From the NCBI RefSeq assembly GCF_009695545.1, contig NZ_VUNS01000016.1:1-64000 (forward strand): a DNA stretch of 64,000 bases. The letters are read 5' to 3'. The stretch's first letter is position 1. Every line of letters begins with the position of its first letter. This DNA comes from Victivallis lenta. GTDB lineage: Bacteria; Verrucomicrobiota; Lentisphaeria; Victivallales; Victivallaceae. The position numbers and the translations under genes were made by a program. The notes beneath the pieces are model-generated. The model saw only the letters and a list, made by a program, of their open reading frames with translations, had not been told where the DNA came from and did no database searches. Below, piece after piece: positions 26,358 through 33,978 of the stretch.

Positions 26358-27260
26358 TCAGGAGCCGACGGCGACGACGACCAGTCCGGTGATGACCAGC
26401 GCAATCCCGGCCAGCCGCGGGCGGCCGGGCTTTTCATGCAGCAGGAAGATTCCGGCCAGGACGCCGATCGGGAGGCTCATCTGGCGGAACGCCTGAATGT
26501 AGCTGACGTTCGTGACGTGGGTCATGGCGATCAGGATCAGGATATAGGCGGTCGACGAGAAGATTCCGGAGATCACCGGGGTTTTCGTCTTCAGGAACAG
26601 TTTCCGGAACTCCTGCCGCTCGGATATGCTGCACGAAACCGCAAAGAGCAGCATGAGGGCGAGCCCGGCTTCGATCAGAAACAGGTAGGCCATCGAGCTG
26701 AGGAGTCCCGTCTGTTCCACACTGGCGCGGACGAGGCGGATCGCCATGCTGTCGAAGATCGTGTAGCCGGTCGTGCCGGCCGCCGCGATCACGATGAACT
26801 TCAGGGCGCCGGAACGGTAGCTGGCCGGCCGGAACTGATTCCAGCGCATGAGCGGCATCAGCAAGCAGCCCGAGCTTAAAATCACCATGCCCGCCAGCGT
26901 CACCGGTCCGGGCGGCGCGCCGATTCCGGCCAGCAGCGTGACGGCGGCGGTCAGCAGCACCGGCAGCGCCCGCGTCAGCGGGTAAACCAGACAGATGTCG
27001 TCCTTCCGGTAGGCGTTGGCGAGGCCGTAGATATAGATGAATTCGCTGACCAGACTCCCGGCCAGAATCGGCCAGAACATGGCCGGCAGGTTTCCGAGCC
27101 GCAGATCCGACAGCAGAAAGCACGGCAGCCACAGCAGCGCCGCGGTGGTACTCGTCAGGCTGTAAAAGCTGAGCGACGGAATCTGCTTTTTACTCAGGAA
27201 ATTCCAGCCGGCATGCAGGAATACCGAAACGAGAACGAGCAGGAACGCAACGAGAGTCAT
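26358..27260 (-). CDS. EamA/DMT-superfamily transporter
   Basis: 300 aa from ATG 27260. About ten hydrophobic segments in two halves form the EamA drug/metabolite transporter pattern: MTLVAFLLVLVSVFLHAGWNFLSKK at the start, LYPLTRALPVLL-like segments (LVYPLTRALPVLLTAAVTLL), and MSLPIGVLAGIFLLHEKPGRPRLAGIALVITGLVVV at the end. The substrate cannot be inferred. It begins 4 bp after the PHP gene stop, so the two are co-transcribed and probably handle related metabolites. Confidence 0.9.
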   Translation of the reverse strand: MTLVAFLLVLVSVFLHAGWNFLSKKQIPSLSFYSLTSTTAALLWLPCFLLSDLRLGNLPAMFWPILAGSLVSEFIYIYGLANAYRKDDICLVYPLTRALPVLLTAAVTLLAGIGAPPGPVTLAGMVILSSGCLLMPLMRWNQFRPASYRSGALKFIVIAAAGTTGYTIFDSMAIRLVRASVEQTGLLSSMAYLFLIEAGLALMLLFAVSCSISERQEFRKLFLKTKTPVISGIFSSTAYILILIAMTHVTNVSYIQAFRQMSLPIGVLAGIFLLHEKPGRPRLAGIALVITGLVVVAVGS

Positions 27261-27264
27261 GGCG

Positions 27265-28596
27265 TTATTTCCCTTCCGCTCCGCCGAGAACGCGTTCGCG
27301 GAAAGCAGCCGGACGCTTCGCAAGCAGTTCGAGCACCGGGCTCAGGCCGGGTTCCCCGCCGAGAATGGCGAGCATGAGTTCGCCTTCGGTCCGGCAGAGC
27401 GCTTCGTGGCGCGGAAAATATTCGCGCAGCAGGAAGTGCATATAACGCGAAAGGCGGCAGCTGCCGTGGCAGTGCGGACGCTCGTTCTCCGGCGCGTCGA
27501 CGGCGGCGGAGTTCCCGGCCCGGATGCCGGCGGCGAGATCGTCGAACGATGCCGAGCGGGCCAGAACGACCGTATAGTACCAGCCGAACAGGCCGCCGAC
27601 GTCGGTGCCGTGCGAGTCGCTGAGCCCGACGACCGGATAATCCGCCCCGGCCGCGCGCTCCTCCATCCAGCGGGCGACCTGCAGCGCGTTCGACTCGGAC
27701 TGGTGCTTCCAGAAGCCGCCGATGAGTTCGAGCGCATCGAATTTTCGGCGTTTGAACACTTCATCGACCAGCGCTCCGGAGAGCACGTTGCGGCGGCGGA
27801 CGTCCCAGTACGGGTGGCAGAAGACGGCGAGCCCTCCGGCTTCGCGCACCTTGTCGAACACCCATTCCGTTGCGGCGACGGCGAACGGATTCACGCCCGG
27901 CGCCACCGGCCCGAGCGACGGGATGCGTGCTTCGACTTCGCGCCGGAACTTCGCTTCATCTTCGCGGAAAAGCGCATTGACGCTGAAGCGGCCGCCGAAA
28001 TTCAGCATGTGGACCGGGCACTCCGGCGGATGGACCTCTTCGCCCGGAAGAAGCGCCAGGCCGGTCGGATGCCGCCTCCAGTAATCAATCGCCTCGAGCG
28101 ACGGTTCGTAGCGGTGGTGGTCGCTGATTGCAAGGAAATCGAAACCGGCTTCGCGGTAACGCGCCGCGACATAGGCGGGCGACTCTTTTCCGTCCGAGCG
28201 GAGGGTGTGGACATGAAAATCCCCTTTGAACGGGAGCAGGCCGTACCAGTCCGGCAGCAGCGAGTAGACGCTGAATTCCCGGAGGAGATTGCCGTCCGTG
28301 TCTTCCACGATGATGATGTGCTCCTGTTCCCCTGCAAAACGGGCGCGCACGAACAGCGAACCGTCTTCGTGCAGTTTCCAATCGACGAGTTCGAACGGAT
28401 CGGAGGTCTTCTCCCAGGAGAAATCGAGCTGTCGTCCGTCCGGCATTGCGCCGAGTCCCGGAACCACGGCGACCCGGACTCTTTCGGCTGGCGGGAAAGC
28501 CGCCTGTTCATAGCGCGGGCGGATACGGACCTCCGAAATTTCATCGGCCCGGACGGTGAGGGGAGACACATCGAAGTACTGGACGCTCTGGTTCAT
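27265..28596 (-). CDS. PHP-domain metal-dependent hydrolase
   Basis: 443 aa from ATG 28596 (GAGGA seven bases upstream). Residues ~1-120 look like an immunoglobulin-like beta domain. Then comes a PHP phosphoesterase domain: GDFHVHTLRSDGKESP (metal-binding His128 and His130), FLAISDHHRYEPSLEAID, LLPGEEVH, GGLAVFCHPYW, and VVGLSDSHGTDV. These His/Asp/Glu clusters form the trinuclear metal site of the family. The real substrate is unknown. It is transcribed divergently from the TrmB-type regulator, with overlapping promoters, and is probably its target. Confidence 0.88.
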   Translation of the reverse strand: MNQSVQYFDVSPLTVRADEISEVRIRPRYEQAAFPPAERVRVAVVPGLGAMPDGRQLDFSWEKTSDPFELVDWKLHEDGSLFVRARFAGEQEHIIIVEDTDGNLLREFSVYSLLPDWYGLLPFKGDFHVHTLRSDGKESPAYVAARYREAGFDFLAISDHHRYEPSLEAIDYWRRHPTGLALLPGEEVHPPECPVHMLNFGGRFSVNALFREDEAKFRREVEARIPSLGPVAPGVNPFAVAATEWVFDKVREAGGLAVFCHPYWDVRRRNVLSGALVDEVFKRRKFDALELIGGFWKHQSESNALQVARWMEERAAGADYPVVGLSDSHGTDVGGLFGWYYTVVLARSASFDDLAAGIRAGNSAAVDAPENERPHCHGSCRLSRYMHFLLREYFPRHEALCRTEGELMLAILGGEPGLSPVLELLAKRPAAFRERVLGGAEGK

Positions 28597-28640
28597 TTTA
28601 CTTTCCTCTGCCAAGAACGGATGTTTGATTCTGATGTCGG

Positions 28641-28669
28641 TTGTAATCGAACATTGCGGATATTATATT
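28641..28669 (+). promoter_or_regulatory. Promoter of the TrmB-type regulator
   Basis: TTGTAA (28641-28646) and TATATT (28664-28669) are 17 bp apart. It shares bases 28664-28667 with the minus-strand -10 box, so the two promoters exclude each other. Confidence 0.65.
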
Positions 28670-28690
28670 ATTCCGTAATGCTTATTTCAA
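28662..28690 (-). promoter_or_regulatory. Promoter of the PHP-EamA operon
   Basis: On the minus strand TTGAAA (28690-28685) and TATAAT (28667-28662) are 17 bp apart. The -10 box overlaps the -10 of the divergent TrmB promoter. Confidence 0.75.
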
Positions 28691-28711
28691 CCCGGATTCG
28701 ACAAATAAAAG

Positions 28712-28731
28712 ATGTCGATTTTTTACGACAT
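28712..28731. promoter_or_regulatory. Palindrome upstream of the TrmB-type gene, possible operator
   Basis: ATGTCG and CGACAT are separated by an 8-bp A/T tract. The site lies between the divergent promoters and the TrmB ribosome-binding site, well placed for autorepression. Another CGACA sits at 28699-28703. Confidence 0.45.
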
Positions 28732-28748
28732 ATCGGGAGGACACGGCA

Positions 28749-29513
28749 ATGAACATCATCGATCAGCTCGAAAAGCTCGGTCTGAACGGCCGTCAGGCCA
28801 AAGTTTATCTTGCGCTTCTGCAGCTGGGCACGGGAACCGCCATTGACATTGCGAAGGCGACCCGCTTCAAACATCCGACGGTATACGATGTGCTTGACGT
28901 GCTGAAGGAACGGGCGCTGGTCACGGAGACTTTTGAAGGCGGCCGCAAGCTTTTTTCCGCCGAGGACCCGAACCGGCTGCGGCTGGCCGAAGACGAACGG
29001 CGCCGGACGCTGGAGGGGCTGCTGCCGGATCTGCAGGCGCTGTACCGCGGCGGCAGCCGCCGCCCCAGGGTGCGTGTTTATGTCGGACCGGAAGGGATGG
29101 AGGCGGTTGACGAGGAGCTGCTGGCGGTCAAGAGCGGGGAGTACTTTTATTTCGGCGGGGTGCGGGAGATGATCCAGAATTCGAGTGAGGAGCATTTGAG
29201 CGATTATTACCGCAAGCGGCTCGAGCGCGGCATCTGGTCGAATGCGATCCGGATCCGGGGGGAAGAGGACGATCTGGATTATATGCAGAACGGGGAACAG
29301 CACCTGCGGCGTGTGCGCTACCTGCCGAAGCCGATTCTTGAGAATTCGGCCGGGCTGTATCTGTATGATGACCGGGTTGCGGTCATTTCGGCGCTGAAGG
29401 AGAACTACGCAATGATTATCGAGAGCAGTGAATTGTCGCTTTTGGTCAGGACGATCTGGAACTGCATCTGGGAGGTTGCGGAGGAGCCGAAAAGCAGTCA
29501 CGAGCATGCCTGA
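28749..29513 (+). CDS. TrmB-family transcriptional regulator
   Basis: 254 aa. Residues ~1-75 form a winged helix-turn-helix: QLEKLGLNGRQAKVYLALLQLGTGTAIDIAKATRFKHPTVYDVLDVLKERALV. After a helical linker (EDERRRTLEGLLPDLQALY) residues ~105-245 resemble the sugar-binding TrmB C-terminal domain (VRVYVGPEGMEAVDEELL, YYRKRLERGIWSNAIRI, LYLYDDRVAVISALKENYAMIIES). Such regulators usually respond to sugars or their phosphates. GGGAGG lies upstream of ATG 28749. It borders the repeat array directly. Confidence 0.88.
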   Translation: MNIIDQLEKLGLNGRQAKVYLALLQLGTGTAIDIAKATRFKHPTVYDVLDVLKERALVTETFEGGRKLFSAEDPNRLRLAEDERRRTLEGLLPDLQALYRGGSRRPRVRVYVGPEGMEAVDEELLAVKSGEYFYFGGVREMIQNSSEEHLSDYYRKRLERGIWSNAIRIRGEEDDLDYMQNGEQHLRRVRYLPKPILENSAGLYLYDDRVAVISALKENYAMIIESSELSLLVRTIWNCIWEVAEEPKSSHEHA

Positions 29514-29522
29514 CAACCGTAA

Positions 29523-29804
29523 GGGGAGCGAAGCGACCGGGTTCAGGGCCATTCGGCCCTGACGCGGATTCTTAAGGACGCGTAGTCCTTAAGTGGAGTT
29601 TGAGGCAACGCCTCAAGCAGACCCGTGCGAAGCCCCAGCTTAGAAGACCGCAATGAAATTGCGGTGCTTCGCCCGGTGTGAGCGACGCGGCGAATGCCGC
29701 GGAGCGGTCAAAGGGTCTGCCGCGTTGCAATTCCGGTCAACCATGATTGACCGGAGCCGCGAACATTGTTTGAATGCGCGTCCCTGATGTCACAACACGC
29801 CTGT
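29523..29804 (+). repeat. Repeat unit A1
   Basis: 282 bp. Hairpins in order: CAGGGCC/GGCCCTG-type, CTTAAGGAC/GTCCTTAAG, TTGAGGC/GCCTCAA, CCGCAAT/ATTGCGG, CGCGGC/GCCGCG and the shared TCCGGTCAA/TTGACCGGA (29732-29755). GGGG at the start and GAAGCCCC after the third hairpin could close a three-armed junction. Confidence 0.85.
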
Positions 29805-30085
29805 GGGGAGCGAAGCGACCGGGTTCAGGGCCTTTCGGCCCTGGCGGGGTACCAAGGGGCGCGGAGCCCCTTGGCGGAGTCTGAGGCGGCGCCTCAGGCT
29901 GACCCGGCGAAGCCCCAGTGCAAAAATCCGCAACAAAGTTGCGGTGCTTTGCCCGGTGTGAGCGACGCGGCGAATGCCGCGGAGCGGTCAAAGGGTCTGC
30001 CGCGTTGCGATTCCGGTCAACCATGATTGACCGGAGCCGCGAACCTTGTTTGAATGCGCTCCCTCTGATGTTACAACACGCCTGT
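29805..30085 (+). repeat. Repeat unit A2
   Basis: 281 bp. Same layout as A1, but the second hairpin is CCAAGGGGC/GCCCCTTGG, the third CTGAGGC/GCCTCAG and the fourth CCGCAAC/GTTGCGG. The shared hairpin is at 30012-30035. Confidence 0.85.
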
Positions 30086-30367
30086 GGGGAGCGAAGCGAC
30101 CGGGTTCAGGGCCTTTCGGCCCTGGCGGGGTACCAAGGGGCGCGGAGCCCCTTGGCGGAGTCTGAGGCGGCGCCTCAGGCTGACCCGGGCAAAGCCCCAG
30201 CGCAAAAATCCGCAACGGAGTTGCGGTGCTTCGCCCGGTGTGAGCGACGCGGCGAATGCCGCGGAGCGGTCAAAGGGTCTGCCGCGTTGCGATTCCGGTC
30301 AACCATGATTGACCGGAGCCGCGAACCTTGTTTGAATGCGCTCCCCCTGATGTTACAACACGCCTGT
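30086..30367 (+). repeat. Repeat unit A3
   Basis: 282 bp, nearly identical to A2. The fourth hairpin loop is GGA instead of AAA. The shared hairpin is at 30294-30317. Confidence 0.85.
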
Positions 30368-30644
30368 GGGGAGCGAAGCGACCGGGTTCAGGGCCTTTCG
30401 GCCCTGGCGCGGATTCTTAAGGACGTGCAGTCCTTAAGTGGAGTTTGAGGCAACGCCTCAAGCAGACCCGTGCGAAGCCCCAGCTTAGAAGACCGTAATG
30501 AAATTGCGGTGCTTCGCCCGGTGTGAGCGACGCGGCGAATGCCGCGGAGCGGTCAAAGGGGTTATCGCGTTGCAATCCCGACTAACAATGATTGACCGGA
30601 GCCGCGAACATTGTTAAAATGCGAACCGTCAATGTAGCAGACAG
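30368..30644 (+). repeat. Repeat unit A4
   Basis: 277 bp. The middle hairpins resemble A1, not A2/A3; one stem pair has become T-G (CCGTAAT/ATTGCGG). The left arm of the shared terminal hairpin is degenerate (TCCCGACTAA). Its 3' linker already has the B-type sequence TTGTTAAAATGCG. Confidence 0.8.
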
Positions 30645-30912
30645 GGGGAAGCGCGCCCCTTTCGGGGCGCGGTCTTTCTGCGCGTTCGCGCAGCAGACCG
30701 TGCGTGCTCCCCGTCCGAATCTTCGATTCGGTTTGTGAGCTGGTCGTTCCGCCCGCAGGTAGCCTCCGGCGGCCGGGGCGCTTCGCCCCCGGACCCCAGA
30801 CCGGCAGGGTGCCGGTGCCGACGGCGGCTCTGCCGCCTTGCAGTTCCGGTCAACAACGATTGACCGGAGCTGCAAACCTTGTTAAAATGCGAGCTGTCAA
30901 TGTAGCAGACAG
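30645..30912 (+). repeat. Repeat unit B1
   Basis: 268 bp. Hairpins: CGCGCCCC/GGGGCGCG, GGTCT-CTGCGC/GCGCAG-AGACC, CCGAATC/GATTCGG, GGGGCG/CGCCCC, GGCGGC/GCCGCC, and the shared hairpin at 30841-30873, here a 14-bp stem (GCAG plus TCCGGTCAA) with a single T-G pair. Confidence 0.8.
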
Positions 30913-31107
30913 GGGGAAGCGCGCCCCTTCCGGGGCGCGGTCTTACTGCGCATTCGCGCAACAGACCGTGCGTGCTCCCCGTCCGAATCTCCGATTCGGT
31001 TTGTGAGCTGGTCGTTCCGCCCGCAGGTAGCCTCCGGCGGCCGGGGCGCTTCGCCCCCGGACCCCAGACCGGCAGGGTGCCGGTGCCGACGGCGGCTCCG
31101 CCGCCTT
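30913..31107 (+). repeat. Repeat unit B2, 3'-truncated
   Basis: 195 bp, nearly identical to the first part of B1 but ending after GGCGGC/GCCGCC. That last hairpin is followed by a T-rich stretch (TTGACTTTGATTTCATT), so it could end a plus-strand transcript. The shared terminal hairpin is missing. Confidence 0.75.
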
Positions 31108-31146
31108 GACTTTGATTTCATTATCTCCCGGCAGCGTTTTTTCGCA

Positions 31147-31623
31147 CTATTCCGCGGAAAATTCGATCAGCATGGCGGTCTCGTCGCAGCAATCGTTCTT
31201 CGGGCATTTTGCGCAGTCGCTCCAGATCTTTTCCGGAAACAAGCTGCGGTCCACCACCTGAAAACCCAGCGCCTTGAAGAATTCGACCTGATAGGTCAGG
31301 GCAAACAACCGGAATTGCTTGCGTTTCACGCGGAGACCCGCGATCAGCGCCTCGATCATCGCCCGGCCGATTCCCTTGCCCTGAAACTCCGGTTCAACCA
31401 CCATCGAACGCACTTCGAGCAGGCCGTTCCCGAAATCGCGCGCTGCCGCGCAGCCGCGAACCGTTCCGCCGACCTCTGCCACCAGAAAGTTGCCGAGGTA
31501 GAAACGGATATCCTCCTCGCTGCGGGCCAGCACAATCGCTTTTTTCGAATAGATGACCAGCAGTTCATGGATCTTTTTTACATCGGCTTCCGTCGCTTCA
31601 CGGACCGTCAGAAGGTTTTTCAC
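31147..31623 (-). CDS. GNAT acetyltransferase, short ArgA-like (N-acetylglutamate synthase candidate)
   Basis: 158 aa, GTG start overlapping the accA stop. GNAT fold with acetyl-CoA loop QGKGIG (81-86) inside VRSMVVEPEFQGKGIGRAMI. Other family features: KKAIVLARSEEDIRFYLGNFLVAE, LFALTYQVEFFKALGFQVVD, and a C-terminal cysteine cluster (Cys137, 140, 145, 146; DCAKCPKNDCCDE). This matches the short ArgA-type N-acetylglutamate synthases known from bacteria lacking the long kinase-fused form. Arginine genes are not adjacent, so the substrate is inferred from similarity only. Confidence 0.8.
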   Translation of the reverse strand: MKNLLTVREATEADVKKIHELLVIYSKKAIVLARSEEDIRFYLGNFLVAEVGGTVRGCAAARDFGNGLLEVRSMVVEPEFQGKGIGRAMIEALIAGLRVKRKQFRLFALTYQVEFFKALGFQVVDRSLFPEKIWSDCAKCPKNDCCDETAMLIEFSAE

Positions 31624-32657
31624 TCGACCGCCTCTTTCGCGGCGTCTCCTTCCGGCGCAGCCGCTTCCGGGGATTCCTGCTCTCCCGGAGCCGGAAGCGC
31701 TCCTTCGATGAATCTGCCCATGGACCGGAATTTCTCGTATCGTTGTTCGCGCAGTTTGCTGCCCGAAAGCTTGCGCAGCTCCGAAAGCTGCTTCGCAAGA
31801 ACCTCGCCGAGCAGCTTCGCTGCCTGTTCATGGTCGCGCTGGGCTCCCCCGAACGGCTCCGGGATGATGGCGTCCGCAATGCCGAGCTCAAGAAGCTTCT
31901 CGGCGGTCAGCTGCAGCGCATCGGCTGCCTGCGGCGCAAATTTGCGGTCCTTCCAGAGAATCGCCGCGCATCCTTCCGGCGTGATGACCGAATAATAGGC
32001 GTTCTCCATGATGAGGACCCGATTGCCGACGCCGATGCCGATTGCGCCGCCGGAACCGCCCTCGCCGATGATGACCGAAATGACCGGCACCCGCAGCGCG
32101 AACATGTCGCGCAGATTGACCGCGATCGCTTCGGCGATGTGCCGCTCCTCGCTGGAGATGCCCGGGAAGGCTCCCGGAGTGTCGATCAGCGTGATGATCG
32201 GCACATCGGCCTTGTCGGCCAGCTGCATCAGGCGCATCGCCTTGCGGTAGCCCTCGGGGCTCGGCCAGCCGAAGTTGCGGTAGACGTTCGATTTCATGTC
32301 GCGCCCCTTCTGGGTGCCGATGACCATGACCGGTTTGCCCTGGAACTTCGCGAAACCGCCGACGATCGCTTTGTCGTCGCGGAAACGGCGGTCGCCGGAG
32401 AGCTCGATGAAATTCGTGAAGAGATGGTCGATGTAGTCGAGCGTGTACGGGCGTTCCGGGTGGCGGGCGAGCTGAACCCGCTGCCACGGCGTCAGCTTGC
32501 TGTAAATCTCCTTCATGGTCTGATTCATGCGCTCGGTCAGCGAATTGATCTCGTTGGAAAGGTCGAGCTGGTTGTTTTCGGAGAGCTCCTGCAATTCCTG
32601 CAGCTTTTTGCGCAGCTCTACGATCGGTTTCTCGAATTCCAGATGGGTTTCCGGCAT
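31620..32657 (-). CDS. accA: Acetyl-CoA carboxylase carboxyltransferase subunit alpha
   Basis: 345 aa from ATG 32657 (AAGGGAG nine bases upstream). An N-terminal helical region (LEFEKPIVELRKKLQELQEL, NSLTERMNQTMKEIYSKLTPWQRVQLARHPERPYTLDYI) precedes the crotonase-like carboxyltransferase core: IGTQKGRDMKSNVYRNFGWPSPEGYRKAMRLM, DTPGAFPGISSEERHIAEAIA, IGEGGSGGAIGIGVGNRVLIMENAYYSVITPEGCAAILW. It transfers carboxyl from biotin to acetyl-CoA with AccD, which is not in the window. An Ala/Glu-rich tail extends beyond the core. Confidence 0.97.
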   Translation of the reverse strand: MPETHLEFEKPIVELRKKLQELQELSENNQLDLSNEINSLTERMNQTMKEIYSKLTPWQRVQLARHPERPYTLDYIDHLFTNFIELSGDRRFRDDKAIVGGFAKFQGKPVMVIGTQKGRDMKSNVYRNFGWPSPEGYRKAMRLMQLADKADVPIITLIDTPGAFPGISSEERHIAEAIAVNLRDMFALRVPVISVIIGEGGSGGAIGIGVGNRVLIMENAYYSVITPEGCAAILWKDRKFAPQAADALQLTAEKLLELGIADAIIPEPFGGAQRDHEQAAKLLGEVLAKQLSELRKLSGSKLREQRYEKFRSMGRFIEGALPAPGEQESPEAAAPEGDAAKEAVE

Positions 32658-32686
32658 AATTGTTAACTCCCTTGAAGTGGTAATGC

Positions 32687-33928
32687 CTATTCGACGATTT
32701 CGACCGGAGTTCTGCCCGGTACGATGGTGTAAAGCGTCTCCACATCGGCGTTGCGCATGCGGATGCATCCGTTGCTGAGGGAGCGCGTGATATCCGAATC
32801 ATCCTGCGTGCCGTGGATTCCGTAACCGAGCAGCGGCCGGTCCGGCGAGCCGGTGGGGGCGAGTTTCAGGAAATAGTTGCCGAGCGGATTCTCCGGGTCT
32901 CCGTACTTGATTACGCCGCCCTCCGGCGAGTACCAGTCCGGATTCCGGAGTTTGCTCGAAATGACGAAACTCGCGGCCGGCGTTTTGCCGAGCCGCCCGA
33001 GGCCGACGTCGAAAACGGCGTAGAGCCGGTCGGAACTCTGTCCGGCCTGCCGGCTGCAGTTGTAAAGTTCGAGCAGCCGCGGTCCTTTGCGGACCACGAT
33101 TCTCCACGGCCCCGGATAAATCAGCAGCCGCCGGCCGAGCCGCAGCACGTTATTGTCGGCGGGAATCCCGTTCAGGCGTTTGATCGCTTCGATGGTCGTC
33201 CCGTACTTTGCGGCGAGGGCGCTGTAACTTTCGCCCGGTTTCACCGGATGGACCAGCATGTATTTTTCAATGTTCTCACGGGCGTCGAACGAGGCCAGAT
33301 TCGCTTCGGTGAGCAGCGCGGCCGCCTGCCGCCATTCCGTGGAGAACGGAATCACGGAAGGGCTGGAGAGGATGTTTCCGGCAGCGGCGGCGGCATCGGG
33401 GTAATTCTTCTCCGCAAGGCTCTTTTCGGCACGGTTGAAATCAGCGTCCAGCGACGGTCTCACGTCAGCCGGAATTTCGGTCTGCGGCACATCCGGGCGG
33501 TCGATGATCGGGTCTCCGACCCACGGCTTTCCCTTTTCCGGGGTCTGCGTGGCATCGGCGGGAACCGGCAGCGGCTCCTCCACTTTCGGCTCCTCCTCCG
33601 CCGTGCCGGTGTTTTCGATCGGAGTTTCGGCCTCTGCTTCGCCGGGCAGCTGCGTTTCTCCGCTCCCGTCCGGCGGCCGATTGCCGGGCGCCGGCGTTTC
33701 CCCGGCTTCACTCGGCGGTTCCGTTTCCCCCCCGGCGGAGGGGAGTTGCGTTTCGTGCGCCGCCGGGTCGGAGACGGCAGAGCCGTCATCCGATTTCGGA
33801 ATCAGGTAATAGATCAGCCCGGCGGTCAGTCCGGCGACCACGAGGAAGATGACGATGAGACGAACGTAAATACCTGTCCGGCTCTTTCCCTCCCCTGCAT
33901 GATCGAATTCGTAATCGATCCTGGCCAT
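32687..33928 (-). CDS. Membrane-anchored L,D-transpeptidase with LysM domain (YkuD family)
   Basis: 413 aa. A cytoplasmic N-terminus is followed by one membrane helix (~22-43, IYVRLIVIFLVVAGLTAGLIYYLI). A long Pro/Glu/Thr-rich linker (~45-150) probably spans the periplasm. A LysM peptidoglycan-binding domain (~225-275; VKPGESYSALAAKYGTTIEAIKRLNGI) precedes the YkuD catalytic domain, with GIHGTQ and SLSNGCIRM (nucleophile Cys388). It would make 3-3 crosslinks or attach proteins to peptidoglycan. It is first in an operon with accA and the acetyltransferase. Confidence 0.93.
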   Translation of the reverse strand: MARIDYEFDHAGEGKSRTGIYVRLIVIFLVVAGLTAGLIYYLIPKSDDGSAVSDPAAHETQLPSAGGETEPPSEAGETPAPGNRPPDGSGETQLPGEAEAETPIENTGTAEEEPKVEEPLPVPADATQTPEKGKPWVGDPIIDRPDVPQTEIPADVRPSLDADFNRAEKSLAEKNYPDAAAAAGNILSSPSVIPFSTEWRQAAALLTEANLASFDARENIEKYMLVHPVKPGESYSALAAKYGTTIEAIKRLNGIPADNNVLRLGRRLLIYPGPWRIVVRKGPRLLELYNCSRQAGQSSDRLYAVFDVGLGRLGKTPAASFVISSKLRNPDWYSPEGGVIKYGDPENPLGNYFLKLAPTGSPDRPLLGYGIHGTQDDSDITRSLSNGCIRMRNADVETLYTIVPGRTPVEIVE

Positions 33929-33978
33929 ACCTGATTTTCACCCTTCCGGTTGATTAACATGACAGCGAAACAGGAATT

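Larger units (their letters stand above)
29523..31107 (+). repeat. Tandem array of structured non-coding repeats (four A units, two B units)
   Basis: The 1.6 kb between the TrmB stop and the acetyltransferase holds no convincing gene. Four head-to-tail A units (~282 bp) are followed by two B units (~268 bp and a shortened one). A and B share their last ~90 bp, including a hairpin TCCGGTCAA-6 nt-TTGACCGGA and a linker TTGTTNNAATGCG. Every unit is filled with short perfect hairpins. Stem bases differ between copies, but both arms change together. G-U pairs that appear in stems are valid only for a plus-strand RNA. The likely meaning is a repeated structured RNA read rightwards; a DNA-level mobile palindromic element is the alternative. 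Confidence 0.85.

Noticed and set aside
29918-30448. Open reading frame of 176 codons running through the A repeats, with a 94-residue internal repeat
   Set aside because: The frame stays open only because the unit is 282 bp (3 x 94). One-base length differences between units break it, codon choice is unlike the neighbours, there is no ribosome-binding site, and the sequence is explained by hairpins.
29523-31107. Integron-like cassette array (attC sites)
   Set aside because: The units have a regular length and terminal palindrome, but I found no RYYYAAC/GTTRRRY core pair, no integrase and no cassette genes.
29523-31107. CRISPR array
   Set aside because: Units are ~280 bp, repeats are not separated by unique spacers, and no cas genes are present.
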